From positions 1-9,971 of the forward strand of contig WGAH01000523.1 of NCBI GenBank assembly GCA_015489145.1: DNA of 9,971 bases, in the 5' to 3' direction. Shown here piece after piece: positions 8,491 to 9,971 of the stretch. The first letter of the stretch is position 1. Each line of letters starts with the position of its first letter. Under the pieces are notes generated by a model, which ran no database searches, had not been told where the DNA came from, and saw only the letters and a list, made by a program, of their open reading frames with translations. Both the position numbers and the translations under genes were made by a program. The stretch comes from Deltaproteobacteria bacterium (GTDB lineage Bacteria; Myxococcota_A; UBA796; UBA2385).

Positions 8491-9971
8491 CGGGCCCTCC
8501 CCGGGACGTCGTTGCCCGGCGGCAGGCGTTCCGGGTGCGCCACCGTCCCGCCGGGGGTGAACCACACCGGCCGGCACCGCGCGTCGACCGGCCGGCTCCA
8601 GGCGGGCCGGAGGTCGCCGGCTTCGAGAAGCTCGGCGACGGCGGCGGCGCTGTCGGGGAACCGGCGCCGCCACGCCTCGTCGGCGTGCCCGCAGTCCCAG
8701 GTGATCAGGGCGTCGAGGCGCCCCACGCCGCCGGCCGCGCCGTCGCGAAGGTCCACCAGCTCCACGTCTCTTCTCCCGATGAGGAACAGCTCCAGCCGTC
8801 CCGGCTCCTCGCCATAGGGCACGAACAGGCCCTGGTCCACCCCGATCCGACACGAGGCGGGGGGGCAGGTGGCGTCGATCAGGGCCACCGCGTCCCGCCA
8901 GGGCCAGCCGTCGAAGGGGTGGCGCGCGTCGAGGATCGAGCGGGAAGCGGCGTCCCCCGGCGTCCACCGCCCGGCGAGGCCCACGGCGAAGGCGGCCAGG
9001 GCCGCCGGCAGGCCGAGGCGGGGGCGCCGGGCGAGCCCGACCCCGGCGAGGACGAGGGCCGCCGCCAGGCCGACGAGGTGGTTGTCGGCCCCGGCCTGGA
9101 AGGCGGCGAACAGCCAGGCCGGCAGGACGGCCCAGACCCAGGCCAGGCGCAGGCCCGCGCGGCGGTCGGGGGCGAGGCCGCCGGGGGGCGCCGGCAGCAG
9201 CGCGAGCAGCGCCGCCAGGGCGAGGGCCGCGGCGCCCGCCGGGCCGAGGAGGTCGAGGAGCTGCCGGGCCAGCGGGGGCACGACGGTCTCGTAGCGCGCC
9301 CGGGCGCCGGCCTTGGCCCGCAGGTAGGGACCGAGGCGAAGCGCCCAGGGCAGGGCCGCCGCGGTCCAGAGCCCGGCGACGAGGACGAGGCGGCGCCAGC
9401 CGGCCCGGGTCGCGACCATCGCCACCGCCAGCGGCCCGAGCCAGGCGGCGGCCGAGGGACGCAGGGCCAGGGCGAGGGCCCCCGCCCCCGCCACCGCCGC
9501 GACGGCGCGCGCCCGCCGGAGGGCCGGGTCCGCGGCCCAGGCCCAGGCGGCGGCGAGGACCAGGGCCGCCTCGGGGACGTGAATCCAGCCCAGGCGTCCC
9601 TGCACCGCGATGCCGGGAACCGCCCCGAGCAGCAGGGCCGCCGCCGCCCCCGCCCAGGGTCCGCCGAGGCGCCACGCGAAGCCGGCGCCGGCGGCCAGGG
9701 CCAGCCCCACCCACAGCAGGTCGAGCAGGCGCCAGCTCAGCGGGCCGACGCCGAGGACGGCCAGCCAGCCGGCGACGAGGACCTGCCACGCGCCCCCCGG
9801 GTCGAGGACGGCGGCGAGGAGCCGGCGGGCGTCGCCGCGGGACAGGGCGTCGACCACGCCGGGAAGGCGCTCGAAGGCGAGGTTGAGGTCGCGGGGCAGC
9901 CGCCCGTCGCGCAGGATGAAGCGCAGGTGCTCCAGGACGACGGTGCCGACGGCTTCGGGCCGGGCGGCGCG
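8487..9971 (-). CDS. GT-C-like membrane glycosyltransferase, 5' end beyond right edge (494 aa visible)
   Basis: The frame is open to the window edge. An internal GTG at 9857 could be read as a start, but the 38 codons before it continue the family-like sequence (HLRFILRDG, then LPRDLNLAFERLPG), so the true start probably lies outside. The visible protein begins in the loop after a presumed first membrane segment. It then has many hydrophobic stretches, including one ahead of GRLGWIHVPEAALVLAAAWAW. The Glu there sits like the Glu of RYEPN in the 533-residue protein of this window. A later QAGADNHLVGLAAALVLAGVG takes the place of the usual K-x-x-Y-x-LP signature. The last 140 or so residues are soluble, with charged segments such as IGRRDVELVDLRDG. 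The TGA at 8489-8487 overlaps the next gene's GTG, so the two are probably co-translated. No substrate can be assigned. Confidence 0.8.
   Translation of the reverse strand, partial: RAARPEAVGTVVLEHLRFILRDGRLPRDLNLAFERLPGVVDALSRGDARRLLAAVLDPGGAWQVLVAGWLAVLGVGPLSWRLLDLLWVGLALAAGAGFAWRLGGPWAGAAAALLLGAVPGIAVQGRLGWIHVPEAALVLAAAWAWAADPALRRARAVAAVAGAGALALALRPSAAAWLGPLAVAMVATRAGWRRLVLVAGLWTAAALPWALRLGPYLRAKAGARARYETVVPPLARQLLDLLGPAGAAALALAALLALLPAPPGGLAPDRRAGLRLAWVWAVLPAWLFAAFQAGADNHLVGLAAALVLAGVGLARRPRLGLPAALAAFAVGLAGRWTPGDAASRSILDARHPFDGWPWRDAVALIDATCPPASCRIGVDQGLFVPYGEEPGRLELFLIGRRDVELVDLRDGAAGGVGRLDALITWDCGHADEAWRRRFPDSAAAVAELLEAGDLRPAWSRPVDARCRPVWFTPGGTVAHPERLPPGNDVPGRAR

Noticed and set aside
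6472..9789. Reading the 672-residue membrane protein as a 1105-residue protein starting near 9789
   Set aside because: The first 430 or so residues are Arg/Gly/Pro-rich and overlap the true upstream GT-C gene in another frame. The GTG at 8490 has a good ribosome binding site and starts just before the first membrane segment.

Overview
The window is very GC-rich, and all of its genes have the third-position G/C bias expected of that composition. Together with the MopE-type DADGDG/CDGxDNDCDG repeats and the wordy, poorly conserved surface lipoproteins, this suggests a Myxococcota or related deltaproteobacterial genome. That placement is inference from style and motif content; no phylogenetic marker gene is present. 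No rRNA, tRNA, CRISPR array, insertion sequence or integrase was seen.

Layout from left to right. Positions 1-239 (minus) are the 5' part of a gene that runs off the left edge and overlaps the stop of its upstream neighbour by four bases. Positions 236-1795 (minus) encode a 519-residue soluble alpha-helical protein with HEAT-like repeats near its C-terminus. Positions 1857-3458 (minus) encode a polytopic membrane protein of the GT-C glycosyltransferase type (PMT/ArnT-like). A 97-base divergent gap follows. Positions 3556-4329 (plus) encode an acidic 257-residue predicted lipoprotein, the only plus-strand gene. It converges, with 18 bases between stop codons, on 4348-6303 (minus), a 651-residue lipoprotein that carries three full and one degenerate MopE-type metal-binding repeats followed by a right-handed beta-helix domain. 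A 168-base gap (6304-6471) holds a possible terminator, a weak promoter candidate and a GC palindrome. Positions 6472-8490 and 8487-9971 (both minus) are two further multi-spanning GT-C-like genes. They are coupled by a GTGA start/stop overlap, and the upstream one is cut by the right edge.

How the genes may work together (inference). Three polytopic sugar-transferase-like membrane proteins lie beside two predicted surface lipoproteins, which fits an envelope-decoration locus. GT-C enzymes use polyprenyl-linked sugars to modify lipids, glycans or secreted proteins, and the lipoproteins could be substrates or simply neighbours. The HEAT-repeat gene and the truncated gene after it seem to share an N-terminal domain, so the left end looks like a small cluster of related scaffold-like proteins. 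Nothing in the window proves a new system. The items most worth a second look are the modular repeat/beta-helix lipoprotein, the apparent paralogy at the left end, and the acidic C-terminal tail on the 672-residue membrane protein.
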